DNA of 8,650 bases from CAISOG01 sp044375625. Lineage in GTDB: Bacteria > Pseudomonadota > Alphaproteobacteria > CAISOG01. Numbering within the stretch: the first letter of the stretch is position 1; each line of letters opens with the position of its first letter. The stretch spans positions 1 through 8,650 of the forward strand of contig JBILMH010000052.1 in NCBI GenBank assembly GCA_044375625.1. The letters run 5' to 3'. The position numbers and the translations under genes were made by a program. Below are positions 1 to 6,027 of the stretch, in pieces. The notes below the pieces were generated by a model. The model saw only the letters and a program-made list of their open reading frames with translations, made no database searches and had not been told where the DNA came from.

Positions 1-1
1 G

Positions 2-583
2 CTAAGTGGGTTAGGAAGCAACACCACCAATAAACTTTGTCGGTTGGGCAGTGATGGAAAAATGATTTGCGATATTTCGACTGGAATCAGTAACAGTAAT
101 ACGGCTTACAGAATGTGTCGTTCAAATGAGGCTGGATCGATAGTGTGTGATATACCCTCCTGGTTGCCTGGCGTGCCAGGATATAACACCATGCCTCCAA
201 ATAGTATTTGCCGCACGGACGGTAGCGGGTATTTTCGTTGTGATACCTATGTTGCTACATGCGGTGCTGGCCAAGTATCCAAATGGAATGGTAGCTCGTT
301 TGAGTGTGTGGGAGCTGGTTCGCTGTCTATTTATAGAGCGGAGGGAGGGATATCATGTGGTGGGGTATATAGGCCAGAACCAGATAGTGGTGCACATGTT
401 TATTGCGCTGATGGATACATGGTGACGGGTGGGGGGTATATGATGACTGACTACAGCACACGTGGCGGTACAAATTCACCTGAAGTAAGCTACCCGTGTG
501 GCGACAATTGTTGGCAAGTTCGTGCTGGGGGTGTTAGTGGGGGCTGTTTTCAGGTGTGGGCCGTCTGTGTTAAAACCAATTAA
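2..583 (+). CDS. Cysteine-rich, probably exported repeat protein, 5' end outside window
   Basis: The frame is open from the first bases of the window to the TAA at 581-583, so the gene is 5'-truncated here. A TTG at 44 is the first possible in-window start, but the open frame before it carries the same motif, so it is unlikely to be the real start. The visible part has three copies of CR-x4-G-x3-CD (CRLGSDGKMICD, CRSNEAGSIVCD, CRTDGSGYFRCD) separated by Ser/Asn/Pro/Gly-rich linkers. A further Cys-rich C-terminal domain contains YCADGYMVTGGGY, SYPCGDNCW and a terminal CFQVWAVC. The pattern GY-x-VTGGGY ... SYP ... W-x-V ... AVC recalls terminal domains of secreted or surface bacterial proteins, where cysteines are probably paired in disulfides. 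That would place it outside the cytoplasm, which is inference because the signal peptide would lie upstream. Its AT-richer composition and position beside gene scars suggest accessory origin. I do not recognise a named family; a pilus-tip, tail-fibre or adhesin-like role is possible but not shown. Confidence 0.75.
   Translation, partial: LSGLGSNTTNKLCRLGSDGKMICDISTGISNSNTAYRMCRSNEAGSIVCDIPSWLPGVPGYNTMPPNSICRTDGSGYFRCDTYVATCGAGQVSKWNGSSFECVGAGSLSIYRAEGGISCGGVYRPEPDSGAHVYCADGYMVTGGGYMMTDYSTRGGTNSPEVSYPCGDNCWQVRAGGVSGGCFQVWAVCVKTN
38..244 (+). repeat. Three copies of a 12-residue CR-x4-G-x3-CD motif
   Basis: The motif begins at bases 38, 116 and 209. Each copy spans 12 codons with Cys-Arg at positions 1-2, Gly at 7 and Cys-Asp at 11-12. 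The copies are 26 and 31 residues apart. Only the framework residues are conserved and the inner residues differ completely, so this is a diverged protein repeat, not a recent DNA duplication. More copies may lie upstream of the window. Confidence 0.75.
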
Positions 584-600
584 AAGAAGTCTGTAAAGAG

Positions 601-626
601 TGGTGGAGATAGAATTTGAACCTATC
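601..626 (-). other. tRNA/tmRNA 3'-end-like relic, possible attachment-site remnant
   Basis: Read on the minus strand, this stretch has a perfect 5-bp stem (GATAG with CTATC) around GTTCAAATT, followed by TCCACCA. That resembles a T-arm with a GGTTCAAAT core and an encoded CCA end. The fit is imperfect. When the loop is set to the standard seven bases, only four bases remain for the acceptor strand instead of seven, and no matching 5' acceptor half is found in the ~75 bases before it. It is therefore not a working tRNA. It may be a decayed tRNA or tmRNA end, an attachment-site copy left by an integrative element, or chance. Confidence 0.3.
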
Positions 627-705
627 ACGAATGGTTTTTGAGTTGTCGACTTTTTGGTGGAAGAAATTCCCTAGTAAGATTTTTGAGGTTCGACGGGAAG
701 ATTCC

Positions 706-777
706 GTGCGACAGATTTATGCGATTGTCGGTATGCATTGTGCGGCCTGTGTATCCAAAGTCCAACAGGCTTTGCCT
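706..777 (+). pseudogene. 5' remnant of a heavy-metal-associated (HMA) domain gene
   Basis: From a GTG at 706, with GGGAAG five bases upstream as a possible ribosome binding site, the frame reads about 24 codons including GMHCAACVSKVQQAL. This is the classic metal-binding loop and first helix of an HMA domain, with the CxxC cysteines encoded at 739-741 and 748-750. Such a domain usually sits at the N-terminus of copper-transporting P-type ATPases or in small copper chaperones. A complete HMA fold needs about 65-70 residues. Here the similarity ends after the first strand and helix, where the frame enters sequence that is the antisense of the mlaF 3' end, and it stops at 831. I read this as the 5' stub of a lost metal ATPase or chaperone gene joined to mlaF by a deletion. 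The frame is also open upstream to a TTG at 616, but nothing there looks HMA-like. Confidence 0.6.
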
Positions 778-1558
778 ACTTTCCCCCAAAGCCAAGGACG
801 GGGATGGGGCCATCCAGTTTGCCGTGGATGAATTGGTCGATATAGGGGTTGGCGACATCATCAATCTTATCGGCCTTCCCGCGCCACATAATTTTGCCGC
901 CGAACAGCAACGCCACCTCATCGGCAATCCGCCGCATGCTGTTGATATCATGGGTGATGGTGATGGCGGTGGCGTTCAGCTGGCGTACGGTTTTGACAAT
1001 CAGATCGTTGATGCCGTTGGCGGTAATCGGATCCAGGCCGGTGGTGGGCTCATCAAAGAAAATCACATCAGGCTTGCTGGCAATTGCCCGCGCCAATGCC
1101 GCCCGCCGTTGCATCCCGCCCGACAATTCCGATGGCGCCAAATCGGCAACATTGGCGGCCAAACCCACCTCCGTTAACAAATGGATGGCGTATTCTTTGG
1201 CCTCAGCGCGCCGCATGGTTCGTTCCTGCAACTGGCGAAAGCTGACATTTTGCCACACCAACAGGCTGTCAAACAGGGCGGAACCCTGAAACAACACGCC
1301 GGTTTTTTGCAGAAAATTGGTGTGGGCGGCGGCCGAACGATTCAGCACGCTAACCCCATTAACCAACACATCGCCGGCATCGGGTTCCATAATCCCCAGG
1401 ATGCATTTAATCAGCACCGATTTGCCCGAACCAGAGCTGCCCAACACCACCAACGATTGACCCGCCGGCACCGCCAGATCCACGCCATCCAACACCACCT
1501 TGTCACCAAAGCTTTTGCACAGCCCCGTCACCGCAATTTTTGCCAGCAAATCGTTCAT
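776..1558 (-). CDS. mlaF: MlaF-type ABC transporter ATP-binding protein
   Basis: This 260-residue ATPase would power the Mla (MCE-type) system, which moves phospholipids between the inner and outer membranes and keeps the outer leaflet asymmetric. It works at the cytoplasmic face of the inner membrane with the permease MlaE and the MCE protein MlaD. All nucleotide-binding elements are visible: Walker A GSSGSGKS (40-47), Q-loop Gln91 in LFQGSALFDSL, signature LSGGMQ (145-150), Walker B VIFFDE (165-170), D-loop GLDP and switch His203 in THD. GKSVLIKCILGI after Walker A, SGGMQRRAALARAIA and the C-terminal QFIHGKLDGPI tail are typical of MlaF. The ATG at 1558 follows GGGATGG at a suitable distance. 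No mlaE or mlaD flanks it: upstream is an unrelated gene ending 166 bases away, and downstream the gene abuts an HMA gene stub. The exact subfamily (MlaF or another MCE-linked ATPase) is inferred. Confidence 0.88.
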   Translation of the reverse strand: MNDLLAKIAVTGLCKSFGDKVVLDGVDLAVPAGQSLVVLGSSGSGKSVLIKCILGIMEPDAGDVLVNGVSVLNRSAAAHTNFLQKTGVLFQGSALFDSLLVWQNVSFRQLQERTMRRAEAKEYAIHLLTEVGLAANVADLAPSELSGGMQRRAALARAIASKPDVIFFDEPTTGLDPITANGINDLIVKTVRQLNATAITITHDINSMRRIADEVALLFGGKIMWRGKADKIDDVANPYIDQFIHGKLDGPIPVLGFGGK

Positions 1559-1592
1559 CGCTATCCATCCCGAAAATTTAAGTTCCTCAGTT

Positions 1593-1617
1593 TAGCCGAA
1601 TCGCGAACAGTCGGCTA
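1593..1617. promoter_or_regulatory. Inverted repeat in the mlaF leader
   Basis: TAGCCGA at 1593-1599 and its exact complement TCGGCTA at 1611-1617 flank an 11-base spacer that contains TCGCGA. The repeat lies about 35-60 bases upstream of the mlaF start. No T-run follows on either strand, so it is not an obvious terminator. It could be an operator or a leader hairpin; no regulator can be named. Confidence 0.35.
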
Positions 1618-1724
1618 GGGGTGGCAAACGCTGTGTATAGGTTCAGTACATTAAAGAGTGGAGGCGGTCTGGGAAGATGGATTGGATATAGCCCAGAGGA
1701 GTGATAGAGGGGTCTGTCTTATTG

Positions 1725-2405
1725 CTACCCCTGATTGCTGGCCAGGGTAATGGGGCGTGGTTTTTGATCAAAGGTCTTGTCAAAATACTGGTTAAAATCC
1801 TGATGAACAGCTTGGCCAAAATCTTGCTCGGCAAAATTGATTGCGGCCAATGGTTGCGCGGACTTGCCATCCGCAAATTTGCTTTGCTCCTCTAAATTGC
1901 TGAATTCAGCCTTAAAAATTTCGATAAACGGTTCCCAGCGCGCCAATTGTTTGCCCGTTGGCATCTGTTTCATCGTTCTGATTAGCGTCCATTCGGCCAG
2001 GGCGGCGGAACCATCAATCCACCATTGCGCCTCTAAATGATTGGGGGGTGGCACGTTGGCTGGCCAGGACAGCTGTTTGTACTGGTCGGCATATTCCTGT
2101 GCAATGCGGTGCATCCATTCCCCCTTATTCAGCCACCTTTCCCCTGATTGTTCCAGTTTTTGCAGGGCGGCCTGCATGGGCGTGCAAATTAACAGCTGCG
2201 CCAATTGCTTTCTGCGCGCCAGGCTGATGCCTTGATTGTCATAGGTTTTTTGGGGTTGTTTGGGGGATTGTTTGGGAACCAGCCAGACGGTCGCATCGCC
2301 AGGCAGCCGCAAAACCGTTCCCCCCATCGACAGTTCGGTCGCAAAGCTGGCGGTTGGTAGGGGCGTTGGCATGGCCATGTTCGGGGCAGGGGCAATGGCA
2401 TTCAT
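1725..2405 (-). CDS. Hypothetical soluble protein, 226 residues
   Basis: I do not recognise this protein. From the ATG at 2405 it has 226 residues. GGAG lies nine bases upstream of the ATG and six bases from an alternative TTG at 2408, so either start is possible. The first ~20 residues are rich in Ala, Pro and Met and are probably disordered. A middle part (roughly 60-190) has the mixed charged and hydrophobic make-up of a helical soluble domain with several tryptophans (GERWLNKGEW, EAQWWIDGS, LAEWTLIR, LARWEPFIEIF). The C-terminus is rich in Phe, Gln and Asp (DFGQAVHQDFNQYFDKTFDQ). There is no membrane segment, convincing signal peptide or catalytic motif. It lies upstream of mlaF on the same strand with a 166-base gap, so co-transcription is possible, but nothing else links the two. 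Its coherent length, clear ribosome binding site and AT-rich upstream DNA support a real gene. Confidence 0.65.
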   Translation of the reverse strand: MNAIAPAPNMAMPTPLPTASFATELSMGGTVLRLPGDATVWLVPKQSPKQPQKTYDNQGISLARRKQLAQLLICTPMQAALQKLEQSGERWLNKGEWMHRIAQEYADQYKQLSWPANVPPPNHLEAQWWIDGSAALAEWTLIRTMKQMPTGKQLARWEPFIEIFKAEFSNLEEQSKFADGKSAQPLAAINFAEQDFGQAVHQDFNQYFDKTFDQKPRPITLASNQG

Positions 2406-2408
2406 CAA

Positions 2409-2590
2409 GAATCACTCCGCAAAAAGTCAAGAAATTAAGATTAACCTAACAAACTGTAGCATTTTATTTAATAGCTGTTTATTTCATAAATCTTAACAAT
2501 TAACCATGATATTGATCATGTTTTGCTAGTCATTTCGGAAAATCGGGTATGCTTTAAGGCTATCTATATATTCTGCTAGGCTAATGATTC
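2409..2590. other. AT-rich intergenic region with a dyad
   Basis: No gene is visible here. The stretch is strongly AT-rich and probably holds the promoter of the minus-strand gene that starts at 2405. The best pair I find is TTAAGA, a 17-base spacer, then TATTAA on the minus strand, which is weak. It also holds a perfect 6-bp dyad, CATGAT-ATTG-ATCATG, at 2505-2520. TTTT follows the dyad on the plus strand, so it could be an operator or a weak terminator. Confidence 0.4.
2505..2520. promoter_or_regulatory. Perfect 6-bp inverted repeat CATGAT-4-ATCATG
   Basis: The arms are exact complements around ATTG. Two more A:T pairs can form beyond one mismatch. The dyad lies about 100 bases upstream of the minus-strand gene start, in AT-rich DNA. 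It might be a transcription-factor site, but it does not match an FNR/CRP-type consensus. Confidence 0.3.
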
Positions 2591-2591
2591 C

Positions 2592-2732
2592 TATGCAGGG
2601 TTGTTAGGCGGCTCCCATCACCCCCTGCCGCCTACCTATCAGCAGGGTCGATGGCTTAGCCCGCAGCAGCTGCCAGAAATCGCCCTGCCCACCCTGATGA
2701 CCAAGGTGGCCGTGCGGATGGTTGCCGAATGA
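2592..2732 (+). pseudogene. mutY: 3' remnant of mutY (A/G-specific adenine glycosylase)
   Basis: The frame closed by TGA at 2730-2732 reads GRWLSPQQLPEIALPTLMTKV shortly before its end, split here as GRWLSPQQLPE and IALPTLMTKV. Both blocks match the usual end of the NUDIX-like C-terminal domain of MutY, where W-x-S/P...L...ALPT-x-M-x-K is typical. Further upstream in the same frame is AGLLGG (2595-2612), resembling the GLLGGM motif at the start of that domain. In intact MutY these two blocks lie many tens of residues apart; here only about 13 residues separate them, which points to an internal deletion. The frame opens only after a TAG at 2577. The helix-hairpin-helix glycosylase domain and iron-sulfur cluster region are absent. 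MutY removes adenine mispaired with 8-oxoguanine, so this copy cannot be active. An intact copy may exist elsewhere. The GLLGG assignment is weaker than that of the C-terminal block. Confidence 0.55.
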
Positions 2733-2763
2733 GCTAACAACTGTAAAAAGAAACCCTGGCATC

Positions 2764-2779
2764 TAATCCGTTAATCCGT
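2764..2779. repeat. Tandem 8-bp direct repeat TAATCCGT x2
   Basis: Two exact head-to-tail copies of TAATCCGT occupy 2764-2771 and 2772-2779. They lie between the mutY scar and the restriction-modification gene, about 115 bases before that gene's start. They could be a binding site for a regulator, a junction scar, or chance. Confidence 0.4.
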
Positions 2780-2861
2780 GTCTTGCGACAAGGGGAAGAA
2801 AACTCAAGCGTGACAATTGCACACGAAAATAACTTAACTTTTTCGTCTTTGTTGTGCTTTA

Positions 2862-2867
2862 TATAAT
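2862..2867 (+). promoter_or_regulatory. Candidate -10 box of the Type IIG gene
   Basis: An exact TATAAT lies 24 bases before the ATG at 2892, in an AT-rich stretch. No good -35 box is seen at 16-18 bases (TTTTTC at best), so activity may be low or need an activator. AGAAGG, five bases before the ATG, is a clear ribosome binding site. Confidence 0.4.
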
Positions 2868-2891
2868 TAGATACAATGCAAGAAGGCTAAA

Positions 2892-5800
2892 ATGGCTCTG
2901 TTTCACCCCCGCGTAATCAACAAGCATACACAGTTTGCTCCTACTGTGCCTCCGCAGCATATAGAAATTTTGGGCGCTTGGGCAGAAAGCTTGGTACAGG
3001 GCACATTTGAACGCGAAACATCACATGATGGTGAATTTATTCAGCGGATTTTGATCGATGTGCTTGGCTATAAGGGAAGTAGCGCTGGGACGAATTGGAC
3101 AGTCGCAAAAAACCAACCAGTAGGCTCTGGGAATGTGGACGCAGCCTTGGGTAGCTTCAGTTCAGACACTGCACAAATTATTGCTCCCTTTGAACTTAAG
3201 GGGGCTAAGACCCGTGACCTTGATGCCACTATGCCGGGGCGTAACAAATCGCCAGTTCAGCAAGCATGGGAATATGCGATGGATGCGAAAGGCGCGAAAT
3301 GGGTCTTGGTGTCTAATTATCGAGAAATTAGACTTTATGCTGTGGGCTATGGACGAAAAGATTTTGAAAGATTTGATCTCTCTCAAATGACGATTCCTCA
3401 GAACTATGCTCGGTTTATGCTACTGCTTTCAGCAGAGAACCTTCTTGGCAACAGGACAATTGATTTACTAAAAGAAAGTGAAAATAAAAATAAGGAAATA
3501 ACCAACAAGCTTTATCAGGATTACAAAGCTCTTCGTGCTCAAATGATCTCTACGTTGGCAAAAAATAACTCTGCCGTCCCTATTCTTGAGATTATTCAGC
3601 ATACTCAGACGATCCTTGACCGTATTCTCTTTGTCGCTTTTGCTGAGGATAAAGGTCTTCTGCCAGAAAATACCTTGAAAAGCTGCTACGAGGATCGTGG
3701 TAAATGGAATCCACAGCCTGCATGGGAAAACTTTAAGGGATTATTCGAATCCATTGATAAAGGAAATCCTCCATTAAATATTCCAGGATATAATGGGGGA
3801 CTTTTCGCACAAAATAATGGGCTAAATGCCTTGATCCTTAGCGATTCTTTGTGTGAAAGCTTTAAGAGCATTGGTGAATACGATTTTGATAGCGATGTAA
3901 GCGTTAACATTCTCGGCCATATTTTTGAACAATCTATAACAGATTTGGAAGATATAAAGGCCAATGTCAGCGGACAGGACGTGGATGGGAAGAAAAGCAA
4001 GCGTAAGAAAGACGGCATTTTCTACACCCCGCCATACGTCACGCGCTATATCGTTGAGCAGGCGGTGGGTGGGTGGCTGAATGACCGCAAAAAAGAAATC
4101 GGCTTCGAGAAGCTGCCCGTGTTGGAGGATGAAGATTACGCATCCATTAAGACTATAAAAAAAGGCAGAACAATCACCTATAACGCCAAAATTGAAAAGC
4201 ACATCAAGGCGTGGGAGGCATATAAAGCGGTGCTTTCAGGTATTAAAGTGCTTGATCCCGCGTGCGGCTCTGGCGCGTTTTTGAATGAGGTATTTGATTA
4301 TCTCTACCGCGAGGGACAGGTTGTCAACAGCGAGCTTGCCACACTGAATGCTGAGCAAGAGCAGCTATTTCGCTGGGATACACACATCCTTGCCAACAAC
4401 ATCTACGGCGTCGATATTAATCAGGAGTCGGTGGAAATCACCAAGCTATCCCTGTGGCTCAAAACCGCCAACCGCAATGAAAAACTGACCTATCTTGATG
4501 ACAATATCAAATGCGGCAATTCGCTGATTGATGATCCCGCCATCGCCGGTGACTTAGCATTTAAGTGGGAAAAAGAATTCGCTGATATTATGTCGGCTGG
4601 TGGCTTTGACGTGGTGGTCGGCAATCCGCCCTACATTGATTCTGAAGAGATGGTACGGAATCATCAGCAGCGACAGCGAGATTACATTGCAACGCATTAT
4701 CCTTCTGCCAAAGGCAACTGGGATATATACATCGCATTTTTTGATCGAGCATTCAGCCTTCTTACGCGCAATGGCCTTTTGTGCTTTATTACTCCAGATA
4801 AATGGTTGTCGAAAGAATTTGGCTCTGAACTGCGAAAAAACCTTCTGCGGCATATACGTACTATATTCGTAGTTGGTCGGGATGTATTTGAATCTGCTAA
4901 AGTAGATTCAGTCATAACAAAAATTTCAAAAAACCCAGATAATCATATATCAACTTTTGCCTCTGAAGAGACCAGAATAAGACTTATATCTAAATTTAAC
5001 AATGCGTCTCTAAGTCCCCCCTTCGCGCTGGATACGCTGTTCTCAAATGCTCTACCGCTATTGAGTAGAATTGAAGAGGCGTGCCCGAACACTTTTCAAT
5101 CTTTTGCCGCGTGCGAAAGTGCTTGCGCAACTTCTGATGCATATCTTTTGAAAGACATCCTATGTGATATTCCACACCATGATTTCAATGAGAAGAAACA
5201 CTTCAAAGTAGTCAATACTGGTACTCTTGGAAGATATATACATAAGTGGGGAATTCGTCCTATGCGCTATCTGAAGGATGATTACCATTATCCAGTGGTT
5301 AATCGCGCAGATTTCAACAGCATGTTTGGCAAAACCTATGTACAACGTGCTTCTAGCCCTAAACTTATCATTAAGGGCTTGACCTTGTTGGATGCCAGCA
5401 TCGATTTCACGGGCAGCTGCGTTCCAGGAAAATCTACGCTTGTTATAATGAATCAAGAGCCAGATTTTCTAAAATTTATGGCTGTGTTTCTGAACAGCAG
5501 GCTACCAATATTTTACATTAAGGAAAAATATCAATCTTCTAGCTATAACGGCGGCATTAGTTTTACTAAGGATATGATAAATCAGCTGCCTATCCCCCAA
5601 GCAGTTGAGCAGCGCCCGTTCATCGAAAAAGCGGACATCATGCTGGCCAAAAACAAAGATCTGCATGACGTATCATCCAAATTTCTTGCCCTGCTGAAAT
5701 CTGAATTCGGGATCGATAAACCAGGTGGCAAGCTGGAGCAATGGTACACGCTCGACTTCTCAACATTTTGTTGGGAATTAGCGAAAAAGAAAATCGCCCT

Positions 5801-5972
5801 GACCCTCGCGCAAAAAGCGGAGTGGATGGAGCATTTCGAGAAACAAAAAGCCATCGCCGCCGCCCTCAAATCTACCATCGACACCACCGACCGAGAGATT
5901 GATCAGCTCGTATATAGCCTATATAGCCTCACGCCTGAAGAGATAAGGGTGATTGAGTCGGAAGCATTATAG
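2892..5972 (+). CDS. Type IIG restriction-modification enzyme (Eco57I-like)
   Basis: This 1026-residue single-chain enzyme should both methylate adenine at N6 and cut DNA near its recognition site, using S-adenosylmethionine, as a stand-alone defence against foreign DNA. The N-terminal nuclease fits PD-(D/E)xK: Asp83 in GNVDAALG, then Glu101 and Lys103 in FELKG. A helical connector follows. The methyltransferase core has motif X GIFYTPPYVTRYIV (375-388), motif I DPACGSGAF (455-463) and catalytic motif IV NPPY (578-581), the N6-adenine signature. Residues ~740-905 resemble the TaqI-like target-recognition domain, with PKLIIKGLT, an LNSRL segment and INQLPIP. The C-terminal tail ends in VYSLYSLTPEEI, typical of the family end. 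No separate methylase, specificity or control gene is adjacent. Base composition changes sharply along the gene. It appears complete and intact; the recognition sequence cannot be read from the window. Confidence 0.92.
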   Translation: MALFHPRVINKHTQFAPTVPPQHIEILGAWAESLVQGTFERETSHDGEFIQRILIDVLGYKGSSAGTNWTVAKNQPVGSGNVDAALGSFSSDTAQIIAPFELKGAKTRDLDATMPGRNKSPVQQAWEYAMDAKGAKWVLVSNYREIRLYAVGYGRKDFERFDLSQMTIPQNYARFMLLLSAENLLGNRTIDLLKESENKNKEITNKLYQDYKALRAQMISTLAKNNSAVPILEIIQHTQTILDRILFVAFAEDKGLLPENTLKSCYEDRGKWNPQPAWENFKGLFESIDKGNPPLNIPGYNGGLFAQNNGLNALILSDSLCESFKSIGEYDFDSDVSVNILGHIFEQSITDLEDIKANVSGQDVDGKKSKRKKDGIFYTPPYVTRYIVEQAVGGWLNDRKKEIGFEKLPVLEDEDYASIKTIKKGRTITYNAKIEKHIKAWEAYKAVLSGIKVLDPACGSGAFLNEVFDYLYREGQVVNSELATLNAEQEQLFRWDTHILANNIYGVDINQESVEITKLSLWLKTANRNEKLTYLDDNIKCGNSLIDDPAIAGDLAFKWEKEFADIMSAGGFDVVVGNPPYIDSEEMVRNHQQRQRDYIATHYPSAKGNWDIYIAFFDRAFSLLTRNGLLCFITPDKWLSKEFGSELRKNLLRHIRTIFVVGRDVFESAKVDSVITKISKNPDNHISTFASEETRIRLISKFNNASLSPPFALDTLFSNALPLLSRIEEACPNTFQSFAACESACATSDAYLLKDILCDIPHHDFNEKKHFKVVNTGTLGRYIHKWGIRPMRYLKDDYHYPVVNRADFNSMFGKTYVQRASSPKLIIKGLTLLDASIDFTGSCVPGKSTLVIMNQEPDFLKFMAVFLNSRLPIFYIKEKYQSSSYNGGISFTKDMINQLPIPQAVEQRPFIEKADIMLAKNKDLHDVSSKFLALLKSEFGIDKPGGKLEQWYTLDFSTFCWELAKKKIALTLAQKAEWMEHFEKQKAIAAALKSTIDTTDREIDQLVYSLYSLTPEEIRVIESEAL
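5911..5928 (+). repeat. Tandem 9-bp repeat TATATAGCC x2 in the Type IIG tail
   Basis: Two exact copies occupy 5911-5919 and 5920-5928 and encode YSLYSL. Related enzymes have a similar VY-x-LY-x-LT ending, so the protein pattern is normal. At DNA level the repeat gives two TATATA boxes. TTGATC at 5899-5904 is 15 bases before the second one, so this could act as a weak promoter for ftsK, about 100 bases before its start. That is speculative. Confidence 0.35.
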
Positions 5973-6027
5973 GCATCACCGCGACAAACTCTTTCGGCGG
6001 GCACGCAACTTCGCTAAGCTGGTGGGC

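Noticed and set aside
2..583. Variable region of a diversity-generating retroelement in the Cys-rich gene
   Set aside because: No template repeat and no reverse transcriptase is visible in the window.
616..831. 71-residue plus-strand frame as an intact metallochaperone
   Set aside because: Only the first third of an HMA fold is present, and the last ~17 codons are antisense to the mlaF 3' end.
638..1618. Plus-strand frames opposite mlaF
   Set aside because: They are antisense shadows; the minus-strand frame carries every ABC ATPase motif in order.
5953..6027. TTG at 5953 as the ftsK start, giving 863 residues
   Set aside because: It would overlap the Type IIG stop codon and adds a basic stretch without FtsK similarity. 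The ATG at 6028 gives a normal N-terminus.
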